A stretch of DNA of 45,476 bases. Origin: CAVQEK01 sp964596645. Its GTDB lineage: Bacteria; Bacteroidota; Bacteroidia; Cytophagales; Cyclobacteriaceae. The notes beneath the pieces were generated by a model. That model did no database searches, was not told the DNA's origin, and worked only from the letters and a program-made list of their open reading frames with translations. The stretch's first letter is position 1, and each line of letters begins with the position of its first letter. The position numbers were made by a program, and so were the translations under genes. Shown piece after piece: positions 1 through 8,786 of the stretch. Location of the stretch: the NCBI GenBank assembly GCA_964596645.1, contig CAZQVB010000035.1, positions 1 through 45,476 of the forward strand, given 5' to 3'.

Positions 1-72
1 TTTCGGTATTTTCCACCCCCTGCCCCCGCCAGCGGGGGAAACTCCCAGGATGATGATCGGCGAATAGAATAA

Positions 73-189
73 AAATCTAACGGTATTTCAACGCTGAAAA
101 ATGGAAAAAGCGTTCGTGCTGTTTTTAACTCGGAGGCTGAGAAAAAATTTTTAGAAACCGTGCTGCGCCGCAAGGGCTACATTAAATAA
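73..189 (+). other. possible 3' remnant of a small gene
   Basis: After an in-frame TAA at 70-72, 38 open codons run to a TAA at 187-189. The peptide is basic and ends FLETVLRRKGYIK, which reads like a real C-terminus, but there is no good start codon in this frame. It may be the tail of a frameshifted or decayed gene, or chance. Just upstream, a GC-rich hairpin (arms CCCCCGC/GCGGGGG near 24-39) could be a terminator for something left of the window. I do not recognise a family. Confidence 0.15.
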
Positions 190-194
190 AGAGA

Positions 195-3100
195 TCAAAT
201 CTCTACCAGCGTGCCACCGGTGGTATAGAGCAAAAATGCCTGCACCGGTTGGTAGCCCATATTTTGCAATAACAGCTTGTAGTGTCTGAGCTGATGCTTA
301 TGACCGCTCTCCTGCACACCCGATTTAAAGTCCACCACTATCGCGTGCCGGCCGCGGATCATAACTCTGTCGGGGCGGCTTTCGGCACCATTGCGTTGTA
401 GTATGGGCGCTTCCGCCTTCACCTTCCAGCCCGCCTCGAACCACCCCGCCACCATGGGTATGGCAAATATGCGCTCCAGATGATCGGCTAGCTCAGGCAA
501 ATGTACCTCTGCAACCAATCCCTCAGCCCGCATGCGCTGCAGTTCATCGTCAATACCGGAGGCATCTTCAATGCGCGATAGCAAAGTATGCAGTACCAGC
601 CCAAAGTTGATTTTACTTTCTGCTGCATCCGTCGTGTGGTTGAAATAGGCTGCACCCTGCCTGCGCACCTGGATACGCTCCTGCCACTCCGAAACCTTAA
701 AATGATCCAAATTCAGCCATTGATGCGTTGGCTTCACCTCTACTTTCACCAGCGGCGTATTACCTTTTTCAAACACATAGCGCTCTGTATCAAAATGCGG
801 CAACACGTCAGCGGAGGGGTCGGCGCCAAAGTGCATGGCGTGAAAGAGCAGGTCTGAAGTGGTTTCAGTTTTTGTTTGCGGCTCGGGCTCAGTCTTTTCG
901 GGCGTACGGCAATTAATCCAAAGAGCTTCCTCAGCCCGGGTGAAGGCCACATACAGCAGGTTGAGGTTGTCCACATATTTTTTGCTCATCTCTCTGAAGT
1001 AATCGACGCTGAAAATGGTTTTCATCAGGCCGCTGCCATAGCGCATGGGTATCTTGGGGAAGTCGCTGAAAGGCCATTGGTTTGTGGCGCACCATATCAG
1101 GCTTTCTCTGCCAGGGTCACGCTCCAGGCTCCATTCGCAAAAGGGTATCAGCACCACCTTAAACTGCAATCCCTTCGATTTGTGTATGGTTAGCACCTGA
1201 ATGGCATCTGTATTTTCCGGCATCTCTACCGCTATTTGTTTGCCCTGAGCATCCCACCACTCCAGAAAACTGAAAAGATTGGAGGCGTTGTCTTCAGAAA
1301 ACTGTAGCACGGCATCCTGAAAAACCTGTAGAAAGGCTACATTTTCTTTTTTCTTGTCAAGTGCAAATGCTGCGATCAATGTGTTCATCAGGTCGATCAG
1401 CGGCTTTTTCTTCAGATCGTGCCAAAGGGTAGTGATTGACTCTGGCAGGGCATGTTGGCCATCGTCAGACATGGCCGAGGCCAGCACCTCCTCTGGCGCC
1501 AGGGCTTCCCCTGCCTGCTCATGATAGTCGATGAGCATGGCGTGGTAGGCCACTTGATCGTCGGGATTGAGCAAGTACCGCACACAGTGTATCAACAGTC
1601 GTATGGCAGGCGAGGCATTGAGAAAGAGCGACTCGTTGGAAACTACCTGAAAATTGTATGGCGATGTGCCGGCAGATTGCTGATGCAGGAGCAAGCGCTG
1701 CGCCACGGCGAGGCCTTCTGCTTTTTTTCGTACCAACACGGCTATGTCGCCGGCGCGATAGCCTTTATCCTGAAAACTCTTAATGACGTCTGGCAATGCC
1801 TCAAGGGTATTGCTTTTCCACTCGTCCGTATTATCGGCGCGCTCGGAAAACTGCAGGCGCACATATCCGGCATCCGGATCGTTGCTTTTGCTTTGAGCCA
1901 CTTCCTGCCTTACATCGCGGTACAGCGCCTCTACCGTGTCGGCCTCTGTTTTGGCCACTACTTCGCCTGAGGAGGAGCCGGCGGTTTTTTGTAAAAAAAG
2001 TTGCTTTAACAGCGCAGGTAGCCGGTTGAAGATGCTGTTGTTGAAGCCAATGACCACCGGCAGGCTGCGGTAGTTGGTAGCGAGCACATTTTCCTGCAGG
2101 CCAAAGTGCTGCAGGTCGCGCTGCACGCCTGTGGAGAGCAGGCTCCAGTCGCCACCGCGCCACCGGTATATCGACTGCTTGGCATCGCCCACCAGCACAT
2201 TGTGATGGCTTTGCGCCAGGCTGTTCTCGATCAATGGCTTAAAGTTGGACCACTGAAATGCAGAGGTATCCTGAAATTCATCAATGAGAAAACTGGCAAA
2301 CCGGCTGCCTGATTTTTCATAGATGAAAGGGGCGTCGTTCTCGCCAATGATCGATTTGAGGAAAGCGTTCACATCGGAGATGAGCATTACATTCTGCTCG
2401 GCGCGGTACCGATGAAGCCTGTCTCTGAGGTGGGCCAATATGCCAAAAGAGTAGTAATAGCGCTGAAATTGCACCACGGTGTAGTACACCGGTGCGTGCT
2501 CTTCTATGTACCCCAACAGTGATTTATAGTTATCCCAGAGTCCGTCATACAGTGCCTCAATGATTGCATGCTTCTTTTGCGCCTTGGCGGCGTACCAGTC
2601 CTCTTCTGCCTGCAGCGCCTCTTGCATGCGTTTTGTTGTTTCGTAAACACCTTCCCTCAGCACCTTGCGATAAATAGTAGAAGGGCCGCCTGCATTGGCA
2701 TATTTAAAGTCTTCTATCTGCAGGCCGTGCCGCGTCATGATGGCCACACCTGCATTGGCTATTTCTTGCACAGCCTGCTCAAATTGCCGGCGCGCTGCGT
2801 ACAAATTTTTAGTGAAAGTATTTTTTCGTTTTTCAAATGCATCGCCTGCGGCAAAAGCCAGTTCAAACGATTTGAATTCTTCCGTAAACAACTCCCTTGC
2901 CAGCCGGTCTATGTCTTTCTTTATGTCCCAATGCCTGCTGTCTTCTATGTTTTGATGGGCAAACTCTACCAGCCATCGGGTAAGATCCGGGTCGGTGCCG
3001 GCATCTTCCAGCAATTGGTCTATGAGGGCCCGTCGCACCTTGGCTTCATCGAGCTCTACTGTGTAGCTGCCCAGTAAGCCAAGCTCTTTGGCAAAAGCGC

Positions 3101-3461
3101 GTATCACCCGCTGAAAGAAAGAGTCGATGGTGCTGATGAAAAACTGTGAATAATTGTGCAGCACCAGTTGCAGCACCAGTTTGGCCCGCCGCGTTACCTC
3201 GGCTTCTGCGAGCGACAGTCGCCCGGCAATATCGGAGCGTAATTCAGGGTTGCGTTCGTGCGCCAGCGCATCGAGAAAGGCTACAATGCGCTCCTTCATC
3301 TCTTTAGTAGCCTTATTGGTAAAGGTGACGGCTAATATGTGGCGAAACTGATGCGGATGGGCCAACGCCAACTCCAGGTAAGTTCGGGCCAGGGTGTACG
3401 TTTTGCCGGAACCGGCCGATGAGCGGTATATTTTGAAAGGATTTACAGCGGCCGGTTTCAT
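195..3461 (-). CDS. UvrD/AddA-like ATP-dependent helicase-nuclease
   Basis: This is a 1088-residue superfamily 1 helicase of the UvrD/RecB/AddA type, which unwinds and degrades double-strand ends during recombinational repair in the cytoplasm. Visible motifs in order are Walker A (SSAGSGKTYTLA, about residues 14-25), motif Ia (AVTFTNKAT, about 44-52), motif II (DEFQDT, 394-399), motif III (GDAKQSIYRWRGGD), motif IV (NYRS), motif V (TIHKSKGLQF) and motif VI (YVAFTRAEEAL). The C-terminus has a RecB-like nuclease signature (RPDRVMIRGRHAIVVDFKSG), so the protein is probably both helicase and exonuclease. The ATG at 3459-3461 lies close to the Walker A motif, as expected. An AddB-type partner nuclease is not visible; if it is adjacent it would lie left of the window. 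Helicase identity is certain; the AddA label is inferred from the helicase-plus-nuclease layout. Confidence 0.93.
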   Translation of the reverse strand: MKPAAVNPFKIYRSSAGSGKTYTLARTYLELALAHPHQFRHILAVTFTNKATKEMKERIVAFLDALAHERNPELRSDIAGRLSLAEAEVTRRAKLVLQLVLHNYSQFFISTIDSFFQRVIRAFAKELGLLGSYTVELDEAKVRRALIDQLLEDAGTDPDLTRWLVEFAHQNIEDSRHWDIKKDIDRLARELFTEEFKSFELAFAAGDAFEKRKNTFTKNLYAARRQFEQAVQEIANAGVAIMTRHGLQIEDFKYANAGGPSTIYRKVLREGVYETTKRMQEALQAEEDWYAAKAQKKHAIIEALYDGLWDNYKSLLGYIEEHAPVYYTVVQFQRYYYSFGILAHLRDRLHRYRAEQNVMLISDVNAFLKSIIGENDAPFIYEKSGSRFASFLIDEFQDTSAFQWSNFKPLIENSLAQSHHNVLVGDAKQSIYRWRGGDWSLLSTGVQRDLQHFGLQENVLATNYRSLPVVIGFNNSIFNRLPALLKQLFLQKTAGSSSGEVVAKTEADTVEALYRDVRQEVAQSKSNDPDAGYVRLQFSERADNTDEWKSNTLEALPDVIKSFQDKGYRAGDIAVLVRKKAEGLAVAQRLLLHQQSAGTSPYNFQVVSNESLFLNASPAIRLLIHCVRYLLNPDDQVAYHAMLIDYHEQAGEALAPEEVLASAMSDDGQHALPESITTLWHDLKKKPLIDLMNTLIAAFALDKKKENVAFLQVFQDAVLQFSEDNASNLFSFLEWWDAQGKQIAVEMPENTDAIQVLTIHKSKGLQFKVVLIPFCEWSLERDPGRESLIWCATNQWPFSDFPKIPMRYGSGLMKTIFSVDYFREMSKKYVDNLNLLYVAFTRAEEALWINCRTPEKTEPEPQTKTETTSDLLFHAMHFGADPSADVLPHFDTERYVFEKGNTPLVKVEVKPTHQWLNLDHFKVSEWQERIQVRRQGAAYFNHTTDAAESKINFGLVLHTLLSRIEDASGIDDELQRMRAEGLVAEVHLPELADHLERIFAIPMVAGWFEAGWKVKAEAPILQRNGAESRPDRVMIRGRHAIVVDFKSGVQESGHKHQLRHYKLLLQNMGYQPVQAFLLYTTGGTLVEI

Positions 3462-3640
3462 ACGCAGACATTCACACCCCGAGGCCGGGCCCGGGAATGA
3501 TTTTTAAATAATATCACCTAGGCAATTCAGGTTGCCACGCCACCCGCTGTATGTACGCCGATGGTTGATCGTTTTATCAGCCACCGCATCCACTTAGTCT
3601 TCGATCTTTGCATTACCATGCCGGGCCGGAGTGGCTAAGG

Positions 3641-4681
3641 CTATTTCGTCAGTTTTTCTGTGCTATATTCTTTTACGGTGTCTATGAAGCATTTCACCTT
3701 ATCGGCGTCTGTATCGGGGTACACGCCATGGCCGAGATTGGCTATGTGGCGTTTGAAACCAAATTCGTCCAGCATGTGCCGGGTTTCTTCCCTCACAGTA
3801 TCGAAGGAGCCATACAAAACGGCGGGATCGAGATTGCCCTGAAGCGTCTTGGCGGGGCCCAGAAAAGCCCTCGATTCTTTTATACTCATATTCCAATCCA
3901 GCCCTACCACATCGCAGGGAATCATGCTCATTTCGCGGCGTGAGGCATTGGCCCCTTTGGCAAATACTATGATGGGCACATCGTGTATTTCCATGCAAAT
4001 GCGCTTGATATACTTCAGCGAGAACTCCCTGTACTGTTCTTCTGGCAATATGCCTGCCCAGCTGTCAAAGATCTGCACCATATCGACACCGGCACGAATC
4101 TGCCCTTTTAAGTAGTGTATGGTGCTCTGGGCAATCATATCGAGCAGCTTGTGGGCCAGTTCGGCATCGGTGTAGAGGAGGCCACGGGCTTTGCTAAATG
4201 TTTTGCTTCCGTGGCCTTCTACCATGTAGCTCATGATCGTCCATGGTGCACCGGCAAAGCCAATGAGCGGCACCCTGTCGGCAAGGCCTTTTTTGGTCTC
4301 TTTGATGGCTTCATATACGTAGTGAAGGCCATTTTCGTCGGCTATGCGCAGTTGCTCAATGTCTTTGGCCGAGCGCACCACCCGCTCGAAAGCAGGCCCG
4401 CGGCCCTCTTCCATCGTGTATGGCAGGCCCATGGCCTCGGGTACCACCAGTATATCAGAAAATATAATCGCCGCATCCACTCCCAAAATATCCACAGGCT
4501 GTATGGTGACCTCCGCAGCCAGTTGCGGCGTTTTTACAAGTTCTATAAAGCCACTCAGTCGATTTCGTATAGCTTTATATTCATCGAGTATGCGACCAGC
4601 CTGTCGCATCACCCACACCGGAACACGCTCCAATTTCTGCCCTTTAGCCGCACGTATGATCAGGTCGTTTTCCAAAGCCAT
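3641..4681 (-). CDS. hemE: uroporphyrinogen decarboxylase
   Basis: This 346-residue cytoplasmic enzyme removes four acetate carboxyls from uroporphyrinogen III to give coproporphyrinogen III in haem synthesis. The N-terminal signature PVWVMRQAGR (about residues 21-30), the IIFSDILV segment with the catalytic Asp, the GFAGAPWT loop and the C-terminal NLGHGVYPDT substrate loop are all present. Length is normal for the family and the ATG at 4679-4681 puts the signature where it should be. It is divergent from ridA with a 108-bp gap containing a small palindrome. No other haem genes are nearby, which is common in Bacteroidota. Confidence 0.97.
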   Translation of the reverse strand: MALENDLIIRAAKGQKLERVPVWVMRQAGRILDEYKAIRNRLSGFIELVKTPQLAAEVTIQPVDILGVDAAIIFSDILVVPEAMGLPYTMEEGRGPAFERVVRSAKDIEQLRIADENGLHYVYEAIKETKKGLADRVPLIGFAGAPWTIMSYMVEGHGSKTFSKARGLLYTDAELAHKLLDMIAQSTIHYLKGQIRAGVDMVQIFDSWAGILPEEQYREFSLKYIKRICMEIHDVPIIVFAKGANASRREMSMIPCDVVGLDWNMSIKESRAFLGPAKTLQGNLDPAVLYGSFDTVREETRHMLDEFGFKRHIANLGHGVYPDTDADKVKCFIDTVKEYSTEKLTK

Positions 4682-4743
4682 CTGATTAATTTTAAAAAAG
4701 CCGGATCGAAGACCATCCGGATGATTGAATTGTTTGAGATTCT

Positions 4744-4761
4744 TTAATTTGGCGAAATTAA
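4744..4761. promoter_or_regulatory. palindrome in the hemE/ridA divergent promoter region
   Basis: TTAATTT and AAATTAA form a perfect 7-bp inverted repeat around GGCG, between the divergent hemE and ridA starts. Each arm resembles a -7 element of the Bacteroidota type on opposite strands (a seven-base TAATTTG on plus; TAATTTCG on minus, one mismatch from TAnnTTTG). It could be back-to-back promoters or an operator. The base composition makes chance possible. Confidence 0.3.
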
Positions 4762-4789
4762 GAATTGAACCATCAATATCAGCAGCGAG

Positions 4790-5170
4790 ATGAATAAAAC
4801 CATAGTGTACACAGAAAAGGCCCCCGCGCCCATAGGGCCCTATAGCCAGGCCATATTGACGGGCGACACCCTGTACGTTTCAGGCCAGATAGCGCTGCAT
4901 GCCGGTAGCGGGCAGATGCAACAAGCCGATATCAGCAGCGAGACCGAGGCCGTAATGCGCAACCTGGAAGCGGTGCTCCATGCGGCCGGCATGGCTTTGA
5001 GCGATGTGGTGAAATGCAGCATCTTCGTGACGAATATGGCTGACTTCCCGGCGGTGAACGCCGCCTATGCTTCATTTTTCCGGCAGGAGCCACCCGCGCG
5101 TGAAACGGTGGAAGTGGCGGCACTGCCCAAGGGTGCCAACGTAGAAATATCCTGCATTGCAGTGAAGTAA
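4790..5170 (+). CDS. ridA: RidA family reactive enamine/imine deaminase
   Basis: This is a 126-residue YjgF/YER057c/UK114 protein. RidA proteins hydrolyse reactive 2-aminoacrylate and other enamines released by PLP enzymes such as threonine and serine dehydratases, protecting cytoplasmic PLP enzymes. Family features are the N-terminal APAPIGPYSQA stretch, YVSGQIAL, the mid-region VVKCSIFVTNMADF, and the C-terminal PARETVEV with the catalytic arginine near residue 104 followed by GANVEISCIA. The length is typical. The ATG at 4790 gives the usual short N-terminus. The gene is divergent from hemE. A serine dehydratase that could make its substrate lies about 31 kb away in this window, but there is no operon link. 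Confidence 0.93.
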   Translation: MNKTIVYTEKAPAPIGPYSQAILTGDTLYVSGQIALHAGSGQMQQADISSETEAVMRNLEAVLHAAGMALSDVVKCSIFVTNMADFPAVNAAYASFFRQEPPARETVEVAALPKGANVEISCIAVK

Positions 5171-5294
5171 GTGATCATGGCCATGCCTCAAACAATCACA
5201 GGATAAAAACATTTATGTACCATCAGCCAGCGCTGTGACTACCCTTCCGCCAGCCAGATCGTAGCCCCATGAGCAATAAAAATATCGCCCTTCC

Positions 5295-5786
5295 ATGACC
5301 TTTTTTCCTTTCACAGAAGAAACAATAGTGTGTGGCGAAATGCCGCAAAATATGCTGGGCCGACTCCATGACGTGACACGACCGGTAGATAACTGGCAAG
5401 AGACAACGGTAAAAGGCAAAGCGTATCCATTCAGGGGCATTATTCGCAATGACAAATTCAGTGTGACCACCCTCCCAAAAGGCCCCGGCAACTTCGTGCC
5501 CATGATCGATGGCAGCTTTGAGGACACCAGCACGGGCTGCATATTGACTCTGCGTTATCGCCTTCTTCCCGGTACCATGCGTTTTTTAATATTTTGGTCG
5601 GTGGGCACACTGCTCATCACGGCCTTCTTCACCATTCTGTATCAGGCCTATTGGTATGCTGCCATCACGCTGGCCTTGGGCGTGGTCAACTATATACTCA
5701 CGCTGGAAAGCTTTAAAGCACAAGTGCGCAACTCGCGGCGCAAATTGAGGAAAGTATTGGCGATTGATACTGCAGCAGGCCTTTAA
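5295..5786 (+). CDS. small membrane protein of unknown function
   Basis: A 163-residue protein I do not assign to a family. The N-terminal half (about 1-90) is soluble-looking with MIDGSFEDTSTGC near its end; residues about 94-113 and 117-135 form two adjacent hydrophobic segments separated by a short Tyr-rich turn (YQAYWYAA), followed by a basic tail (RNSRRKLRKV) that should face the cytoplasm. This suggests a hairpin of two membrane spans with both ends inside. The stop at 5784-5786 is 50 bp before the probable gltX start. The ATG at 5295 is the earliest in frame; codon use resembles the neighbours, so the gene is probably real. Confidence 0.65.
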   Translation: MTFFPFTEETIVCGEMPQNMLGRLHDVTRPVDNWQETTVKGKAYPFRGIIRNDKFSVTTLPKGPGNFVPMIDGSFEDTSTGCILTLRYRLLPGTMRFLIFWSVGTLLITAFFTILYQAYWYAAITLALGVVNYILTLESFKAQVRNSRRKLRKVLAIDTAAGL

Positions 5787-5803
5787 GCTGCCCTCGTTTT
5801 TTT

Positions 5804-5811
5804 TACCTTTG
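5804..5811 (+). promoter_or_regulatory. -7 promoter element upstream of gltX
   Basis: TACCTTTG matches the Bacteroidota -7 consensus TAnnTTTG exactly and lies 25-40 bp before the two candidate gltX starts. No clear TTTG -33 box is seen at the expected spacing. If used, transcription begins near 5818, so the long form starting at 5764 could not be translated from this promoter. Confidence 0.5.
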
Positions 5812-5835
5812 TCCAAATTTTTGGACGATTCATCA

Positions 5836-7380
5836 ATGATTTCTGAGAGCATGAGTGAAGGAGTACGGGTGCGATTTGCCCCCAGCCCTACCGGGGCGCT
5901 GCACATTGGGGGGGTGCGTACAGCATTGTACAACTATTTATTTGCCAGACAGCACGGTGGCCGGTTTATACTGCGCATCGAAGATACCGATCAGTCGCGC
6001 TTTGTGAGCGGGGCCGAGGCATACATCAATGAAGCCTTGCAATGGCTGGGCATAGCACCCGATGAGGGTGTGCTGGAAGGGGGTGATTTTGGCCCATATC
6101 GTCAGTCGGAACGCCAGGCGATCTATCAGCAGTACGCTCAGCAGCTTATTGATGGCGGCCACGCCTATTATGCTTTCGATACCCCTGAGGAACTGGAAGC
6201 CATGCGAAGCCGCCTGAAAGAAGCACGGGTGGCCAATCCGGTATACGACAACGTGACCCGCACCTCCATGAATAATTCTCTCACCCTGAGCAGCGAAGCG
6301 GTGCAGGAAAAGCTGAACAGTGGCACGCCGTACGTCATACGCCTGAAAGTGCCGCGACGGGAAGAAGTACGGCTCAAAGATTTGGTGCGCGGGTATGTGG
6401 TGGTAAACTCAGCCAATATCGACGATAAGGTATTGATGAAATCGGATGGCATGCCTACATACCACCTGGCCAATGTGGTAGACGACCACCTGATGAAGAT
6501 TACCCATGTGATACGCGGCGAAGAGTGGCTGCCCAGCGCTCCGCTTCACGTACTGCTCTATAGGTTTTTGGGCTGGGAAGATAGCATGCCCCAATTTGCC
6601 CACCTGCCTCTGCTGCTGAAGCCCGACGGCAACGGCAAGCTGAGCAAGCGCGATGCAGATAAGCATGGCTACCCGGTGTTTCCGCTAGACTATACCGATG
6701 CGGTCACCGGCGAGCTGGCCATAGGATTTCGTGAGCAGGGCTATCTGCCGGAGGCACTGATCAACTTTTTGGCCCTGCTTGGCTGGAACCCCGGTACAGA
6801 GCAAGAGATGTTCACGCTGCAAGAGCTTATCGATAAGTTCAGCATAGAGCGCATCGGTAAGGCCGGCGCCAAGTTCGACATCGACAAGGCGCGGTGGTTC
6901 AATCAGCAGTATTTGAAGCAAAAAAGCGACGCTGACTTAGGCGAAGGCTTGTTGCGCATTTTAGATAAAGAAAACATTGCCTGCAGCCGCGAAAGGGCAG
7001 AAGAAATTTGTGGACTACTCAAAGAACGCGTCACCTTTCCCGTTGAAATATGGACAACAGGCCAATACTTTTTCTATGATCCGCAACATTACGACCAAAA
7101 GGTGGTGGAAAAAAAGTGGACAGAGGAAGCGAAGGCCGTTTTGCTCAGCTTTGCGCGCCATCTGGAGGCTGTAGAAAACCTGGATAGAGACGCTGCGCAA
7201 CGGACGCTGCAGGCGGCATTGGACGAGCATGGAATTAATATTGGTAAAATAATGCAAGCACTACGCCTGGCCATTACAGGCGCCGGCTCCGGGCCCGACC
7301 TAATGGGCATCATGGCTGTGCTCGGCAAAGCCACGGTGATCAAGCGCTTGAATACGGCATTATCAACAATACAGGTATAG
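5836..7380 (+). CDS. gltX: glutamyl-tRNA synthetase
   Basis: This class I aminoacyl-tRNA synthetase charges tRNA-Glu with glutamate. The HIGH-type motif is in RFAPSPTGALHIGGVRTA near the N-terminus, the KMSKS-type motif is NGKLSKRDADKHGYPVF, and NVVDDHLMKITHVIRGEEW is also characteristic of GltX. The C-terminal helical anticodon-binding region ends at 7380. The open frame extends to 5764, but the extra residues overlap the preceding gene and precede a -7 promoter element; ATG at 5836 (514 residues) or 5851 (509 residues) fits the family. It is followed two bases later by a small gene, probably in the same transcript. Confidence 0.96.
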   Translation: MISESMSEGVRVRFAPSPTGALHIGGVRTALYNYLFARQHGGRFILRIEDTDQSRFVSGAEAYINEALQWLGIAPDEGVLEGGDFGPYRQSERQAIYQQYAQQLIDGGHAYYAFDTPEELEAMRSRLKEARVANPVYDNVTRTSMNNSLTLSSEAVQEKLNSGTPYVIRLKVPRREEVRLKDLVRGYVVVNSANIDDKVLMKSDGMPTYHLANVVDDHLMKITHVIRGEEWLPSAPLHVLLYRFLGWEDSMPQFAHLPLLLKPDGNGKLSKRDADKHGYPVFPLDYTDAVTGELAIGFREQGYLPEALINFLALLGWNPGTEQEMFTLQELIDKFSIERIGKAGAKFDIDKARWFNQQYLKQKSDADLGEGLLRILDKENIACSRERAEEICGLLKERVTFPVEIWTTGQYFFYDPQHYDQKVVEKKWTEEAKAVLLSFARHLEAVENLDRDAAQRTLQAALDEHGINIGKIMQALRLAITGAGSGPDLMGIMAVLGKATVIKRLNTALSTIQV

Positions 7381-7382
7381 CG

Positions 7383-7583
7383 ATGGGCGAAAGGAAAGAA
7401 CAGGATGAAGGGAAGAAGCCAAAGGCCGGTGCGCCTGTGGGTCAGATCGAAGTTTGCATCAACTCTTTCGGAGAAATCCAGACCAACATCGACATAGATA
7501 GGATCAACGCCTTTCTGAATGAAAACCTGGAAGATAAAAAGTTGAAGAAATCACAGAACCCTTCCGGAAAGACTAAAAAGTAG
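7383..7583 (+). CDS. short charged protein following gltX
   Basis: A 66-residue protein of unknown function starting two bases after the gltX stop, so it is probably co-transcribed and translated by re-initiation. The ends are lysine-rich and likely disordered, while the middle (about residues 20-50: VGQIEVCINSFGEIQTNID, then a short helix) has the alternating pattern of a small beta-beta-alpha unit. I do not recognise a family. The tight spacing and ordered core support a real gene. Confidence 0.6.
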   Translation: MGERKEQDEGKKPKAGAPVGQIEVCINSFGEIQTNIDIDRINAFLNENLEDKKLKKSQNPSGKTKK

Positions 7584-7658
7584 CTTACTCCTGGCGCTCA
7601 TGTCACGAGCGAAATGTATAAAGGGCATTTATCCGGCGGCATCCACTCCGCCTAAAGA

Positions 7659-8786
7659 TCAGCGCTGCTCGCTGAGCTTTTGTATCAAATAGTCAATTTC
7701 TTCTTTTGTGTTGTGTTTGCTGAAAGATATCCGTAGGGTGCCGGCCTTGAGGTCTGGCTGTATGGCTTCCAGCACGTGCGAGCCTATATTAGTACCGCTG
7801 GAGCAGGCGCTGCCCCCCGATACTGATATCTGGTTGATGTCCAGGTGAAACAGCAGCATATCATTATCATCAATACCGGGCACGCTTATATTGATGATCT
7901 TGTAATGACTACGGTCGGTGTAGCCACTGCCCCCGTTGAATGTGACATTGGGAAAATGTGTTTTCAGCTGGTCTATGGCATATTGCTTTAGTCCCTCGAT
8001 GTGTCGGCGATTGATGTCCATTTCCTCTACTGCCAGCTCCAGCGCTCTGGCCATGCCTACTATGCCCGCCACATGTTCGGTGCCCCCACGCATGTTGCGC
8101 TCCTGCCCGCCACCGTGCATCATGGGGTCCAGTTTTTTTTGGGCCGACAAATACATAAAGCCGACGCCTTTGGGGCCGTGAAACTTATGTGCCGAAGCGG
8201 CCAAGGCATCTACGCCGAGTTGGTAGGGTTGTATGGCGTAGTAGCCAATGGATTGCACCGCGTCGCTGTGCAGAAAAGCACCATGCGACTGGCAAATTTC
8301 GGCCACGGCCGGCAAGTCGGTTAGGTTGCCAATTTCGTTGTTGACATGCATCAGCGATACCAGCGCCGGGCCATGTTGTTCTAAAAATTCTTCTAGAGCA
8401 CCTGGTAAAATATAGCCCTCGCCATCCAACGGCAGGTAGTGCAGCGCTATCAATTGCTCACGCTCCATGGCCTGCAGTGTGTGCAGTACCGCATGATGCT
8501 CGATGCGGGTAGATATTGCGTGGCGAAATCCATAGCTGTATGCGCTGCGACGCAATACTGTATTGTCGGCCTCAGTGCCGCCTGAAGTAAAGAATATTTC
8601 TGCTGGCGCCACCTGCAGTATTTCCGCTATTTTTTTCCTGGCCTTTTCAATGGCAGAACGCGCCTCACGACCATGGCTGTGGATGGAGGAGGGATTTCCA
8701 AAGTGTTGCCGGAGGTGTGGCAGCATTACCTCCAATACGCGCTCATCGAGCGGGGTGGAGGCGGCGTTGTCCAGGTAAGCCCGCAT
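7659..8786 (-). CDS. cysteine desulfurase, NifS/IscS type
   Basis: This 375-residue PLP enzyme takes sulfur from cysteine and carries it as a persulfide for Fe-S cluster or thio-cofactor synthesis. It begins with the family start YLDNAASTPLDERV. The PLP lysine is K201 in SAHKFHGPKG; H98 in the EHHAV segment stacks on PLP; the catalytic cysteine is C328 in SVSGGSACSSG, on the long loop that marks group I (NifS/IscS) enzymes rather than SufS. The ATG overlaps the glmM stop by one base (TGATG), so the two are translationally coupled. No iscU or suf genes are in the window, so whether it serves Fe-S assembly or tRNA thiolation is open. Confidence 0.93.
   Translation of the reverse strand: MRAYLDNAASTPLDERVLEVMLPHLRQHFGNPSSIHSHGREARSAIEKARKKIAEILQVAPAEIFFTSGGTEADNTVLRRSAYSYGFRHAISTRIEHHAVLHTLQAMEREQLIALHYLPLDGEGYILPGALEEFLEQHGPALVSLMHVNNEIGNLTDLPAVAEICQSHGAFLHSDAVQSIGYYAIQPYQLGVDALAASAHKFHGPKGVGFMYLSAQKKLDPMMHGGGQERNMRGGTEHVAGIVGMARALELAVEEMDINRRHIEGLKQYAIDQLKTHFPNVTFNGGSGYTDRSHYKIINISVPGIDDNDMLLFHLDINQISVSGGSACSSGTNIGSHVLEAIQPDLKAGTLRISFSKHNTKEEIDYLIQKLSEQR

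Noticed and set aside
5764..5835. Longer gltX N-terminus
   Set aside because: It overlaps the previous gene and precedes the -7 element; GltX proteins begin close to the HIGH motif.
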